Shown one piece after another: positions 47,335 through 60,383 of a DNA stretch of 64,000 nucleotides; the stretch's first letter is position 1, and each line of letters starts with the position of its first letter. The notes beneath the pieces were generated by a model, which saw nothing but the letters and a program-made list of their open reading frames with translations, searched no databases and was not told the DNA's origin. The position numbers and the translations under genes were made by a program. This DNA comes from Phoronis australis (lineage: Eukaryota > Phoronida > Phoronidae): NCBI GenBank assembly GCA_002633005.1, contig NMRA01000426.1, forward strand, positions 30,974-94,973. The letters are read 5' to 3'.

Positions 47335-48780
47335 CTGGCAGATGAACCCCACAGGACACTGACGTACAGTATCCTACTGATGCCAAATACCATCTATTTC
47401 TATAACTGGTGTTGAGAAATTAATGAGGGATCTCAACCCTAGTAAGTCTATGGGTCCTGATAACATACACCCACTCATTCTTAAAGCAATACAGACCTAT
47501 ATCACTAACCAGTATAGTGTGTAAAATGCTTGAACACATAATTGTCCACACGATTCTAGAGCACTGTGTCTCAAATAACATCATATGTCCAGAACAACAA
47601 GGATTGCGTTTAGCCTTGTTAAACCCAACTGCTGGGCTTCATCGACGAGATTAGTGAGCACGTTGAAAAAGGAAATAGTGTTGATGCTCTCATAATGGAT
47701 TTTAGTAAAGCCTTTGATAAGGTAAACCACTCCTTATTGATCCACAAATTAAACCGATACCAAATATCAGGTACTATTAACAACTGGATCGCAAGTTTCC
47801 TAACTGGACGACAACAAACTGTAGTTGTCAGAGGCGAGAAGTCGTCACGTATACCTGTGGAGTCTGGGGTACCCCAAGGCTCAGTAAGGCCCCTGCTTGT
47901 TCCTATTATACCTAAACGATATTCCCCTTGGCCAGTCTGCCTAAAATCAGACTATTTGCAGACGATACAATTTGTTACAACATTACTTACTCAGCCGCTG
48001 ACAGAGAGGCTCTGCAGAAAGATTTAGATAGTCTTGCTCTGTGGGATGACAAGTGGCTTATGGCTTTCCACCCATACAAGTGCAGTGCCCTCACCCTGAC
48101 CAGAAAACGCCAAATCCAGCTCACCTCCTATGTACTTCACAATCACACGCTAAAGTTGGTCAAGGAGGCTAAATATTTGGGCGTTACCATCTCGCATGAC
48201 CTCAGAATTGGTCATCAGACATAAGCAACATCCAGAAGAAAGCAAACAAAACTCTAGGCTTTCCTCGGCGAAACTTGTGTATAAGCAGCCAACGATACCC
48301 AAAAAGACATTGCAGCTGTAGGGAAAGTACAGAGAGCTGCTCACTGGGTTATGAGACGATTCAATCGTCTATCCTCAGCCACAAGACGCAAAATCTGTTG
48401 GCTGAAAATTTTTTACAAATATAATAAGAAGTCGGTGATCATCAACTCTGATGCCCCTTACTGTCTCGGACATCTGTGCCAGAACGTCATCTATTTATAG
48501 TATTCAAATAAATAGGACAGATTACAAGAAAAAGACATTCTTTCCAAGAACAGTCGCGGACTGGAATAGCTAATGCCGGGCTGCGTTACATCAGTCCCTT
48601 CTCTTGATATCTTTGTCAGCACGCTATCTGCCTTTCTGAAGTAACATAGTGGGGTGCCTCCATTTGAAGCACCCGCTTACTGACTGCCTTATCTGTTAAC
48701 GATCTAGCTATGTTAACCGACCTCTGAAGTGACGACCACTATATATATCCTTTTAAACCCGTTATAGTTGTTCTCGTTTT
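47335..48780 (+). mobile_element. Truncated non-LTR retrotransposon (CR1/L2-like)
   Basis: Degenerate second-ORF pieces are in order: GPDNIHPLILKAIQ (RT finger); then, after an internal deletion, SIVCKMLEHIIVHTILEH; then MDFSKAFDKVNHSLLIHKL (palm A); GVPQGSV (palm B); RLFADDT (palm C, F-A-D-D); KYLGVTIS; GFLRRNL; and near the end TFFPRT...WNS. Several frameshifts and stops break it. No endonuclease domain, so it is a 5'-truncated, dead copy. The C-terminal RTxxxWN is typical of CR1/L2/Rex-like elements. It lies inside HIRAN copy 3. Confidence 0.82.
47695..48224 (+). pseudogene. Reverse transcriptase fragment of the non-LTR element
   Basis: The clearest part of the retrotransposon. Two overlapping frames are joined by a frameshift near 47,900. 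The first carries the FSKAFDKVNH block and the VPQGS motif, the second the FADD active-site motif followed by about 80 residues to YLGVTIS. Frameshifted, so it cannot make an active enzyme. Confidence 0.85.
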
Positions 48781-50389
48781 GTTGATCTTCATTGTTATAT
48801 AGTGACATCTAGAGAGAGTGTGGTCACTTAAACCAAGAAGCTGACTAGACGCACGCGCTCGTTCTCTCACTCATGCAGACGAACTTCAAAACAAACATCA
48901 CGTGACAACAACATATGTGTTTGTCCAGTGATTTTTCTTATGTTGTGGAGTACGATCTAGCGCAGATTTGGATTTAATATGTAGTTAATACTGACTACAC
49001 AGGAACTTAAAAATCTTAGGGACGCTATTTTGAAACTTAAGGAGGACTTCAGGTAATTTGTTGAGCATTCTAGTTCTTCATATTCAAATGTTCTTTGTAT
49101 GTATTCTGAATACACTTCGCAATGTTTAGCACATACCGGTATATTCTCTGACCATGCTACTTTTCCCTCGTGTTTGGCTAAAACGTAAAACTTGTAAATT
49201 TAGACCAAAGTGTACATGTTCACTGGGTCAAAACAGAGTAAAGGTAGATTTTATCTAACCTAACTTTTCAGCTGTAAGGCATAGTTCAAAGGGATGCTGA
49301 ACTTGGTAATCCTGTGTGATAAAGCTTACATTGACGCTGATATAACATAATTCCTGATGTTTTGAAAATCTGCAGGAGGCTAATCTGTCCGTCACAGAAA
49401 AAATTGTAAAAAATTGATTCACCTGAGTTGGAATTCTTAAGTTGCATTCATGCGACTAATGCAAGTCGGCTAAAATCATAGAACACATTTCCAAATTTCA
49501 AGCAATGAATAAGAAAGAGGGCAATATTTTGTTAAACAAAGAGTCCTGAAGTATCCTGGAGCATCTAATGGTCAGCTTGTTCAATATTCACTGGGTATGA
49601 AGTCAAGCTTAATTTAGGGCTACGGTCAAGTATCCGACTGCATAATAATGCTATTTTGTGGAAAACACTGTAGAATCCACATTCAAAACAGCTTTTCTCA
49701 ACCACAATTTTGTTGGACAGTTCATAAATGATTGTGCACTTGGACTTATAAGCAACTCAGAGACTATGACAAACGTTATCTAAAACGAGCTCTATGTCAT
49801 TGTCGTTTTATTGGTTGACTTGATGAATATCATGTTTAAAATACATGGCACTTACTGCGTGACTGGCTTCCATTGGCAGATTCTGTTACTTGAGCATGCT
49901 ATTTCCATTAAACAGCCCCTTTATTTGCCCATGGGAGTATTTTTGGTATTTTGTCCTAATCTTTTGAAAATCGAATGCATTGTTCTAAAATATGCGTGTA
50001 ATATTTTTAGATGCAAAATTGTGTTCATTTTGACCAGACATTTTGTGATCGCATTTTTATTCAACACATCATTTGGTGACATATTGTGTGAGTGTTTAGA
50101 TAACACAGCAAAGTATGAAGGTTTTAACTGTTCTGAATACAGAGATAGCGTGAATGAATAACATTCTTACATGAGTGAGATGCAACTATATACATTTAAA
50201 CAGACACGTCACTTTAAAAAATGAGGTTGATTACAACGGATGTTATCAATTTATAAATATAGGCTTAAGCATGTCTTAAACAATGGTTGATCATTCACCA
50301 ATATTATGAAACAGTCTTTTTAAGCCCCATTTACAGATAAGGACTGTTCACTTTTGGTATTCTAAAAACAGTTTTGAGTGACATGTGAC

Positions 50390-51280
50390 AATTATGTGCC
50401 GTATATGGATCTCAATACTCCAAATGTGAAATGATCAGAACGAGAGCACTACATATATTTTTAGGGGTCCACAAATATGCTGCCTGTACTTTATGGCGAC
50501 TCGGGTTGGCCAAATTCACACTACAAACAACATGAAAATATGCTAAGTCTCTGGAATCGTTTAGTTCTGATGGATGAAAGCAGAATTGCAGAAAAGGTCT
50601 TTTTATGGGACCTTAAACATCGAAACTAGTCAAGTTCAATATTTAAAAATAAGGAGAAGTGCAACTTTTTAGAAGATTTCAGGAACAAGCAAACTGTGTT
50701 TCTCAAAAACTTCAAAACATTCAGGTTCCAGTTAGAACAGTTAAACAGGTTAAAAATAATCACTGAGAAACCAAAACTGTACTTATATAGATAGATTAAG
50801 AATGACTATTGAGTAGAAGAGTATTTACATCTGCCGGTGTCTCAGAGGTCCGTCATAGCTCGATTGACAGCAGGTATTCTACCATTAGAGGTTGAGGTGA
50901 GCGGTACTCCAGAATTACAGTGAATGAATGGATTGGTCGTGTTTATAAAAACCGAATTGAAGATGAAGTTCATTTCATTTTTGATTGTGAAAAATTTACT
51001 CACATTCGACCATATTTTATACGGGATTCTGCCCTACCTAAAATATTCCAAAACAACATGAAAGGTCTAGCGAAATTCATTCAAGAGGCTTTGCAGGTTA
51101 GAAGTAATTGTCTGTTTATAAACTAGTCTGATGTGGTCATGTTTGAGCTAGAGCAATATGTTATGTAATGATTTTATTATTATTAGGTGACTGAGTAAGC
51201 CCATTGAGGCTGAATAATGTGTCTTTGATATTGTATTTACTGGCACCCTTATGTCACTATAATAAATAAATATATATAAT
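50390..51280 (+). mobile_element. 3' end of a second non-LTR retrotransposon
   Basis: Pieces in order: YGSQYSKCEMIRTRALHIFL then GVHKYA; after a frameshift YGDSGWPNSHYKQHENMLSL then WNRLVLMDESRIAEKVF; then, in the frame starting 50,920, EDEVHFIFDCEKFTHIRPYF. This matches the tail shared by a group of LINE second-ORF proteins, with an ExExHFxFxCxxYxxxR motif. It ends in AATAAATAAATATATATAAT. It is 5'-truncated. The sequence from 49,110 to 50,390 has no clear assignment. Confidence 0.68.
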
Positions 51281-51339
51281 AATGAAATGTTCAACAGTTT
51301 CCAAAAGTACGCACTCCTTTTTGAAAAACACGCCCGAGC

Positions 51340-53360
51340 ATTTATTCGTCGATGTTTTGGAGAATTGCTGTCAGTATAATGGACAATACTGGATCAAATT
51401 TAACAGTGCCAGTTAACTCCACAGTAAACAGGTGGATTGCTTGAGGTATGAACCATCAATTTCAGTCTCATCGAAGTTATCCCTATAACAAACAATGAAA
51501 GGACAATATCATTACAAATATTTACAACTAATTTCCTCGCATAATTACTAATTGATTTAGAAACACGTTTTATGCCAATTAACAGACGTAAATGTTCTCA
51601 AATTGGCAAATTAAAAAAATCCTAGCACGCACAGGATCAAACACACACCATTTTTCAGTTATCTTGAATGTCACCTTACGCTTCGGCGCTACCTTGCAAT
51701 TACATGGATGACGACAATGTCACCTTATGCATTAGCACTTGCATGACGGCACCTACCGTTTACTTTGATTCTGTTAAGATTATCTCAAACCTTATTTAGT
51801 GGCCTCCATTCTAACTCGTATATCAAGCCTTATAGTGGCCTCCATTTTAAACTCGTACATCAAACCTTATTTAGTGGCCTCCCTCCATTCTTAAACTCGT
51901 ATAACAAACCTTATTTAGTGGCCTCCATTTTAACTCGTATATCAAAAAAACTAAGCTTTGTCAACTAGTAACAGTATATATTTTCTGAAAGAAAAAAATC
52001 CATCAATATAACGATACTCTTTGTATTAATGCACCATTATTATTTTCACGTAAAAACTTTATTTAATTCAAAATTTCATTTTTATGAAAGATACATTCAT
52101 AACAAAATACCCCCCGGTCGATTTTAAAGAAACCTTTTTTTAAATGAAAACTTCACCAGTTACCTTAAAAATGCTGTTAGGAAATTTTGATTGGTCTTTT
52201 CGTTTGGTTTATACGACAAATCAACTCGCAAAACCTATTTTTGTAAAAAACAGAAGTCGTATTTGTCTTTGTTTCATTACGCAAAAAAACGGCCTTTTTA
52301 TCAAAAATCCTAACAGCATTTCTGAGATTGATGACTAAATATTAAGTTTGGAAAGTTTCAGCGAAATCCAATAAACCGTTTTCGAGAACTAGTGTTCCTA
52401 AGTCCAAATAAAGTTGAGTTGCCGAAGCCGAGAAAAAGACGATTAAACTGAGACGAGTGAAAATCTTGGTTAATTATTTGGTGAAAACTTGTTTTTCGGT
52501 ACACATAGCCAATACATTGGCCTCAACTATGTTCGCTATTTCAACATTCACTCACAATGTCAACTGCTTATGCAATGTGTAATTAACTTAATTATCATTA
52601 TAACGTACCGTTCTCAGCTAATTGCTACTGTTGATTGCGACCTACTTGACCTACTTTTATAGTCATTGTTATACACAGCCTGTACATGTCACGAGACTGA
52701 CACGAAACCAAGAAAGGATGGATAAAAAAAATCGAATCAGTGGTTAAAGCATATTGTTAGAACGAGATCAAAACATTGAAGTCAATTTATTAATTGAATG
52801 AAGGAATTAGGGTGAGAATTCATCTCTTTTCACAACTTGCTGTGTTCATGACTACAGAGGCCTGAGGCGACTCATAGCATTCGTTCTCAACACCAACGGT
52901 CATGTATATGTACATGCGTAACTCCCAGGATCAAAACTACCTTTTTTATTTTCCCCGGCACCATTCTACCATAAGTACATCTCGTTGACTCAATGTTATG
53001 GAGACTTGGTGAATAAAAGGACTGAAAATATATGCTGTTCTGTACCTGGTGGGAGATTCGATTTGTTTGAAAGCCATTTAACCTTTGACCTCGGAGTTGT
53101 GCGGTTCCAAGGTGGTTCTGTTAAATCTTTTTTCTTTCGCTACGCAGTATTTATTTTATATTTGAAGTTCCTCGAGAATGAAGATAAGGTACTTTGCTAG
53201 ACAAATGTGAAATATTGTAAAAATGACCAATTTTTGTAAGGTTTGAGATTAATCCTGAACCACTGACTATACAGCATGAAGGGTTCAATTTACTCGGCAG
53301 AATTAACATTAATACACTCTGCTCATCACTCATGCAAGTTAAGTTTGTATGAAAGGCCCT
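51340..53360 (-). mobile_element. AGGCCCTTTCA element, copy disrupted by TTAA element A
   Basis: The right end ...GTATGAAAGGCCCT at 53,360 and an interior resembling the reverse of the 57,341 copy (CAGTTAACTCCACAGTAAAC, CAATACTGGATCAAAT) show another copy in reverse orientation. The left terminus is not recognisable. TTAA element A sits inside it. Confidence 0.5.
51778..53255 (+). mobile_element. TTAA-flanked element, copy A (1,478 bases)
   Basis: Starts after TTAA (51,774-51,777) with GATTATCTCAAACCTTATTT and ends GGTTTGAGATTAATCC, followed by TGAA (decayed TTAA). It is collinear with copies B and C over its length. Its left end carries a 43-base minisatellite expansion (TTATTTAGTGGCCTCCATTC..., about four copies, to 51,960). 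TTAA duplications suggest piggyBac or Kolobok-type; no transposase frame is recognised. Confidence 0.78.
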
Positions 53361-53579
53361 TACTAGCAGAATAGTGTCTACCAGCTTAACTGGTTTATGA
53401 CATTGGAAGTCACCAATATTCTATGAACAAGTACCACTTTATCACCTGTAAATTAGCCACTTTTCCACATGGGTGATTCACAAAGGGATATCAGCTCTGC
53501 TTTAATTGTTTTCTGGCCCTGATATCAACTGTTTACCACAATGACCACAATTTCAATAGCAGGTACTGCTACTCTCTCA

Positions 53580-55483
53580 AGGCCCTTTCACACTGACTTA
53601 AGGTTATTTCAAACCTTATTTAGTGGCCTCTATTCTAACTCCTATATCAAAAAAACTAAGCTTTGTCAACTAGTAAAAGTATATACTTTCTGAAAGAACA
53701 AAGACCAGGAAATATAAATATACTTTTTGTATTTATTTGTCACTATAATTTTTACATAAAAACCTTTTTTAAGTAAAAATTTCATTTTTTAAGAAAGGTA
53801 CATTCATAGCAAAATAACCCCCTCGGTCGATTTTAACGAAACCTTTTTTAAATGAAAACTTCATCAATTACCTCAAAAACGCTGTAGGAATTTTCGATTA
53901 GTTTGTTCGTTTGGTTTCTATGACAAATAAACTCGCAAAACGTAAGGTATTTTTGTAAAAAATTGAAGTCCTATTCGTCTTTGCCACATTACACAAAAAC
54001 TAAGCTTTTATATCAAAAATCCTAACAGCGTTTTTGAGATTGGTAACTAAATATTGAGTTTGGAAAGTTTCAGCGAAATCCATCGAGCCATTTTCGAGAA
54101 CTCGTGTTCCTAAGTTCAAATAAAGTCGATTTGCCGAAGCCGAGAAAAAGCCGATTAAACTGGGACACGTGAAAACGTCTAAGTCTTTGGTTAATTATTC
54201 TGTGAAAACTTGTTTTCGGTATACATAACCTATAGAATCCTTAACTATGTCACCTATTTCAATGTTTTCTTGCAATGTCAACTAATTTTGCAGTGCGTAA
54301 CTAACTTAAATATCATTAAAACCTCAAATAGACCTATCTTTCGCAGCCAACTTCTGCCGTTTTGTACGACCTACTTAGAAAAGTAGGTCACAGTTCATAG
54401 CCTGTACACGTCACGTGCTGGGAGACTGATACCAAACCAAGTAAGAAATGGATAACAAAAATTGAATTGGTGGTTAAAGTAAGTCGTTAACATGAAATCG
54501 AAACATCGAAATGTAAACTCAATAATTGAATTAAGGAATAAGGGGGAGGATTTATCTCTTTTCACAACTTTCTGTGTTCATGACCAGACTGAGGCCTGAG
54601 GCAACTCGTAGCATTCGTTTTCAACGTCAACGGTCGTATGTATGTAGACGCACAACTCCCTTAGGATCAAAACTACGTTTTGTCTTCGTTTTCCCCGGCA
54701 CCATTCTATCATAAACACACCTCGTTGGTTCAATGTTATGGCGAATTTGTGAATGAAAGGACTGAGGGTATACCGAAGCTGTTCTGTACCTGGCGGGAGA
54801 CTCAATTTACTTGAAAGCCATTTAACCTTTGACCTTGGATAAGTGATAAACAAATATCCATGCGGTTGTGCGGTTCCAAGGTGGTTCTGCTAAATCTTTT
54901 TTTTCTCGCTACGCAGTATATATTTCGTATTTGACGTTCCCGAGAATGAAGATAAGGTATTTTGCTAGACACAAGTGAAATATTGTAAAAATGGCCAATT
55001 TTTGTGAATAAGGTTGTAAATATCCTTAACTCCGGTTTAAGCAGAGCCGTGACGTAAACAGCGCAGTAACTGCGCAGTTAACTGGACCATTCATAGTTTG
55101 AATAAGCATCAAAGTAAAGGGTAGGTGAAGCTGTCGTCATCGAAGTTATCGCAAGGTAGCACTGCACGCAAAGATTTTTTACAATGTGACGATTTGGGAA
55201 CATTTACATGTGCTAAATGGCAAACTTATTTTTAAATCGATTAGTTATTATTAGAGCAAAATATAACCAGCTATTAGTGATGACACTACCCTGTAACTGT
55301 TGACGATAACAGTGGCACCGGTTAACTTCGATTGGACCGAAGTTAACCGTTCATACTGCACCGCATCGTGGATGCTGCGCTACTAAATCCACCTGTTAAC
55401 TGCGATCCAGGACCGGAGTTAGTGATCATATTGACTGCAACTCCCCAAACCATCGACGCGTCAACTTTAGTATGAAAGGCCCT
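53580..55483 (+). mobile_element. AGGCCCTTTCA element carrying TTAA element B
   Basis: Starts AGGCCCTTTCACACTGAC and ends AGTATGAAAGGCCCT, inverted, flanked by TCA (53,577-53,579 and 55,484-55,486). Without the inserted element B it is about 476 bases, close to the 464-base copy at 57,341. The interior has inverted pieces of GTTAACTxCGGTCC type. No coding capacity. Confidence 0.75.
53602..55025 (+). mobile_element. TTAA-flanked element, copy B (1,424 bases)
   Basis: Starts GGTTATTTCAAACCTTATTT and ends GAATAAGGTTGTAAATATCC, 24-base imperfect inverted ends, with TTAA on both sides (53,598-53,601 and 55,026-55,029). It is inserted at a TTAA inside the AGGCCCTTTCA element, near that element's left end. 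Closely similar to copy C; neither carries a usable frame. Confidence 0.86.
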
Positions 55484-55489
55484 TCAGGC

Positions 55490-57335
55490 TGTGCTCTCTC
55501 AGGCTTCAGTCAACAACTCCACTCTGACTTCATCTTTGCAAATGAATCAGATGCCATGGCCAATTCCCATCACCATTACTTTGCCATGAAGTGACAGTAG
55601 GATGATTGAAATCATAGCTAAAAGCGCAACAAATGAATGTAGTTTGCAGTGAAGTTAGAGCCTATTGCATCAATGATTGGCCTGCATCTGTTCCTTATCA
55701 TCTCCCGTATTCTTCTCATTCTGGAAGAATGGACAGACCATAATCTAGGATGTGCTGGTTTGATGATGGATTTGTTATCCTACAAGGGCCAAAATTTGAC
55801 CAAAATTGCCCGATCCTTTGAGAACTTCTTACTTTCCTTAATGTTTATGGGAGATTATAGGAATAGGCATTTTAAACATGGCAGTGAAAGCTAGTATTTT
55901 ATAACAGAAAACTACTAGAGTAGTTGGATAGAGTCTGGTAGACACCACCACATCAGAGTCATAGCATCTCATAGTAGTAGATCACTATGAAGACAAAATT
56001 GCTCATCCATGCAGGGATCCGACAGCAAGCATTTTACCAACTGAGTTGTCATTGGAACAAACGGAGCCAAAAACTACGACGCCGTTACGCTGTTCTGCTG
56101 ATTGTCATGACAACGGACACCACAGTTTCCAGCCATATATCTGCCAATGCTTCAAATTAAGAGAAACGGCGGAAAAAGAGTTTGGTTAAGGCTGAGACGT
56201 CCCATTTGTAACATTGTAAGCACACAACAGTGACACGAAAGACCGAAGCTGTCAGTGCATCTTATTTTAGTCATGGGCGACAGAGATGCAAGTCTGAGAT
56301 AACCCTCAACCTCAAGTGACATTTTTCATCGTAGACTAACATCTCAAAAGGGGGACGTTGGTTACTTATCAGTTGACTGTAGTTCTGTAATCATCCTTTA
56401 ATCATGCGGAAATGAAATGAAACACATGATATCATGCTAGTTGCTGTTATGAACCAATTCACTGCCAATCACGCTAGTTGCTGTTATGAATCAATTCACT
56501 GCCAATCTTGCATAACTCACAAACATCACATAACAAAATTAACTTTGAAAATAAGATACAACAAATTCAAATAAGTAATACAGTTCTGTAATAGTCTTAA
56601 TAACTACAGATAAAGACTCTAAGCTACTCTCAGGCAGTGACAGTACTTACACAATCATTCACACAAATACTCCCTCACCAATATGGGACAAATTAATGTG
56701 AAGTGAAACATCTCTGTTCTCTGGATGTTATTACCTATCCAACAAGGTACAGCTGCAGTCAGGCAGTGTAACCTTTGTCATGCTTCACCAACCAATAATG
56801 AAGTGTAAAGCCTGAGTGTGACCTTAACAACCATACAGCCTTCAATCATTCTTCATCACTGACAGCGATGCATCCACACACGGCAACATGGCATCATACA
56901 CAAGGTCAAATAACAGCAACTCCATTGCAGACCTCATTCATCAACATAAAACTGTAGCGTATGTTTAAAAGTGTTAAATTTTATGGTATATTTTAATGAC
57001 TGATCTAAATTATGAAGTTCACTTCAGAAGCTTCATCTGATACAGCCAATACTTACCCATCTCCTTGTTAACAAGAAACCTCACTTGTTATAATTAAAAC
57101 ACAATCAGCAATCAATAAAACACCACTAAACACAGTTGGTGGGCTTTGCTACACCTTTAATTATTCCAACCGCAATAACAAAGTGTAGCAGCACAACACT
57201 GCAGTGTTACTGACTTACCAATGTCTCCAACTAACCAGGTATAAATCATTCCACACACCGTTTTAAAATCATTTTCATTAAACCAAGATGGACATTATAT
57301 TTATATTAGCATAAGAAAAGTAGACAACTTAAAAA
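55490..57335. other. Intergenic sequence, no supported gene
   Basis: No credible exon. A duplicated 38-base piece (CTAGTTGCTGTTATGAA, CAATTCACTGCCAATC) lies at about 56,435-56,508. Frames at 55,649-55,894 lack coding support. Confidence 0.4.
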
Positions 57336-57340
57336 TCTTT

Positions 57341-57804
57341 AGGTTCTTTGATACTGACTTAACTCCGGTTTGATAGGAGCGTCGACGTAAACAGCGAAGT
57401 TAACTGAACCAGCTTGAGTAGTTAACGGACATTGAAGTAACTAGGTGACTCTGTTGTCATTGAAGTAATCGTGACATAGCGCTGATGCACTCTAAGATTT
57501 TTTTAATGCAACAATTTGCGAACATTTACACATGATAATTGACATAAAACTTATTTCTAATTCAATTGGTGATTATTCGAGCAAAATATAAGCAACTGTT
57601 AGCCACGTCGTTACCCTTTAATTGTTGACAATAACAGCTGACCCTTGGCGACATCTTTGATGAGACCAAAGTTCATACTGCACCTTTTTACCGTGAAGTT
57701 AACTGGCGTTGTTAATTAGCTTCTATCCAGGATCAAAGCTAACCATTCATACTGACTGCAACTCCACTAAACATCGATCCGTCGCCAATAGTATGAAAGG
57801 ACCT
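57341..57804 (+). mobile_element. AGGCCCTTTCA element, intact short copy (464 bases)
   Basis: Starts AGGTTCTTTGATACTGACTT and ends AGTATGAAAGGACCT, inverted; TTT on both sides. The interior matches the 53,580 copy: AACTCCGGTTT, GACGTAAACAGCG, TCATACTGCACC. Non-coding and short, so a non-autonomous element. Confidence 0.7.
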
Positions 57805-57809
57805 TTTGA

Positions 57810-58960
57810 AACAAAGCCATGTTGCTGCCCTCGAACGTTTGGAGCTAATTTGAAAACTTATAGTTTGTGACCAGGTTCATTCATAAATTCCAACTTTATA
57901 AACTGTAATATCACACACTAGACTCACACTAGACTTTTAAAGGTATTAGACAAAATGGCTCAAGTATCTGAAAACTTTTAGCCATTTTCAAAAATTATTA
58001 GAAAAATAGTTTTTCTCTATAGCCTGGTTACGGCGGGAGTATGCCAGCCACATGTTCATGACGTTGACTAAAAAATTGGGCAGAGGCTCTATCCCAGGAT
58101 TATGCATTTCATTGATGTTCCCCAATCGTAGTAAGAATGTTGAGTTTATGGCACGACTTAATATGAGCTGACTGTGAGTCGACACGTGCGTAGGGTTCCT
58201 GAAATTAATTTTTATTATCAAGTTGCGAAAGCATTTGCCAAGATGGTGAACAGACTTAGCTCTAACATCGCCAGTGGTGCTCAGAATTCGCCAATGGCGA
58301 GCTGGCGAGCGGCTAGTGCGAACCTAAGCCACGATGACTCATCAATTTTGGACAAAAATAACTGTCAAATGTGGACTTTTTTATTTGTCAAAAACTTCTG
58401 TTTCTTTGAATGTACGGAATTCCTCATAAACATTGTCTGACGTAGGTATGGATACTGTAGATATATTAAGAAATAAATTTGTAACAAGTGGCGGTGGGCA
58501 TTGGAACTAATTTCGTAATTAATTAATCGGAAACCATTTCCGATTCAAGGCTCGATTATGAATTGGTTTTGATTGATTTGATTGATAATGTCACTGATCA
58601 ATACTGATAATCCAGCTCCTTATGATAGGTGATCAAAACATTTTGTGTCCTAGGAAACACCAGATGGCACTGCTGTCACGAATGTGATTGTCTCCTATTA
58701 CGTGTTTTGTGGGTACCCAAGGAGATATCGTCTCATTTATGGGAATTTTCAAAATTTCAGCAAGATCACATAATCAAATCGATTTCAATTCGATGTTTTT
58801 CTTTAGTGACCAAGGCGATGACAACTTGCTGATATAAGTTCTAAAAGGATTTTATAATGACAAATAAAATAAATGTTAATGCAAGAACATCTACATATTT
58901 ACCATTCATCTACAAGAGCATGAATATAGCGACCAGTTTCTATACAACAATTGCAGTGAC
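57810..58960. other. Unassigned intergenic sequence
   Basis: No supported gene or delimited element. Confidence 0.35.
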
Positions 58961-58964
58961 TTAA

Positions 58965-60383
58965 GGTTATTTCAAACCTTATTTAGTAGCCTCTATTCTA
59001 ACTCGTATATCAAAAAACTAAGCTTTGTCAACTAGTAAAAGTATATACTTTCTGAAAGAACAAAGACCAGGAAATATAAATATACTTTTGTATTTATTTG
59101 TCATTATTTTTTACGTAAAGACCTTTTTTAAGTAAAAACTTCATCTTTAAGAAAGGTACATTCATAACAAAATAAGCCCTCGGTCAAATTTAACGAAACC
59201 TTTTTAAATGAAAACTTCATCAATTACCTCAAAAACGCTGTTAGAAATTTTCGATTAGTTTGTTCGTTTGGGTTCTATGACAAATAAACTCGCAAAACCT
59301 AAGGTATTTTTGTAAACAATTGAAGTCGTATTCGTCTTTGCCACATTACACAACAACTAAGCTTTTATATCAAAAATCCTAACAGCGTTTTTGAGATTAG
59401 TGACTAAATATTAAGTTTGGAAAGTTTCAGCGAAATCCATCGAGCCATTTTTGAGAGCTCGTGTTCCTAAGTTCAAATAAAGTCGATTTGCCGAAGACGA
59501 GAAAAAGCCGATCACACTGGGACACGTGAAAGTCTCTAAGTCTTTGGATAATTATTCTGTGAAAACTTGTTTTCGGTATACATAACCTATAGAATCCTTA
59601 ACTATATCACCTATTTCAATGTTTTCTTGCAATGTCAACTAATTTTGCAGTGCGAAACTAACTTAAATATCATTAAAACCTCAAATAGACCTATCTTTCG
59701 CAGCCAACTTCTGCCGTTTTGTACGACCTACTTAGAAAAGTAGGTTACAGTTCATAGCCTGTACACGTCACGTGCTGGGAGACTGATACCAAACCAAGTA
59801 AGAAATGGATAACAAAAATTGAATTGGTGGTTAAAGTAAGTCATTAACGTGAAATCGAAACATCAAAATGTTAACTCAATAATTGAATTAAGGAATAAGG
59901 GAGAGGATTTATTTCTTTTCACAACTTTCTGTGTTCATGACCAGACTGAGGCCTGAGGCAACTCGTAGCATTCGTTTTTCAACGTCAACGGTCGTATGCA
60001 TGTAGACGCACAACTCCCTTAAAATCAAAACTACGTTTTGTCTTCGTTTTCCCCGGCACCATTCTATCATAACCACACCTCGTTGGTTCAATGTTATGGC
60101 GAATTTGTGAATGAAAGGATTGAGGGTATACCGAAGCTGTTCTGTACCTGGCGGGAGACTCGATTTACTTGAAAGCCCTTTAACCTTTGACCTTGGATAA
60201 GTGATAAACAAATATCCACGCGGTTGTGCGGTTCCATGGTGGTTCTGCTAAATCTTTTTTTCTCGTTACGCAGTATATATTTCGTATTTGAAGTTCCCCG
60301 AGAATGAAGATAAGGTATTTTGCTAGACACAAGTGAAATATTGTAAAAATGGCCTATTTTTGTGAATAAGGTTGGAAATATCC
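58965..60383 (+). mobile_element. TTAA-flanked element, copy C (1,419 bases)
   Basis: Starts GGTTATTTCAAACCTTATTT and ends GAATAAGGTTGGAAATATCC, flanked by TTAA (58,961-58,964 and 60,384-60,387). Nearly the same as copy B throughout, implying recent or co-evolved insertions. Minus-strand frames of about 100 codons occur in B and C (54,578-54,853; 59,909-60,211) and agree closely, but they have no recognised domain. Confidence 0.86.

Larger units (their letters stand above)
46318..49110 (-). mobile_element. HIRAN-carrying TA-flanked transposon, copy 3, split by a retrotransposon
   Basis: The left end CTGTATTCACTCCAATAAGC then GCCCACGCCCC is the reversed right end of copies 1 and 2. Internal order is reversed and collinear with them up to about 47,330 and again from about 48,840, where CAGACGAACTTCAAAACAAA and GGAACTTAAAAATCTTAGGG match copy 2. 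The intervening 1.5 kb is a non-LTR retrotransposon. The other end is not clear. A 43-base tandem repeat lies inside. Confidence 0.68.

Noticed and set aside
49811-50161. 116-codon plus-strand frame upstream of the second retrotransposon tail
   Set aside because: A+T-rich, no recognised motif, and not in frame with the retrotransposon pieces; considered chance.
57200-57262. Minus-strand stretch reading FKTVCGMIYTWLVGDIG before GTAAGT, resembling a PQ-loop transporter segment
   Set aside because: No acceptor site upstream and no neighbouring exon; too short to keep.
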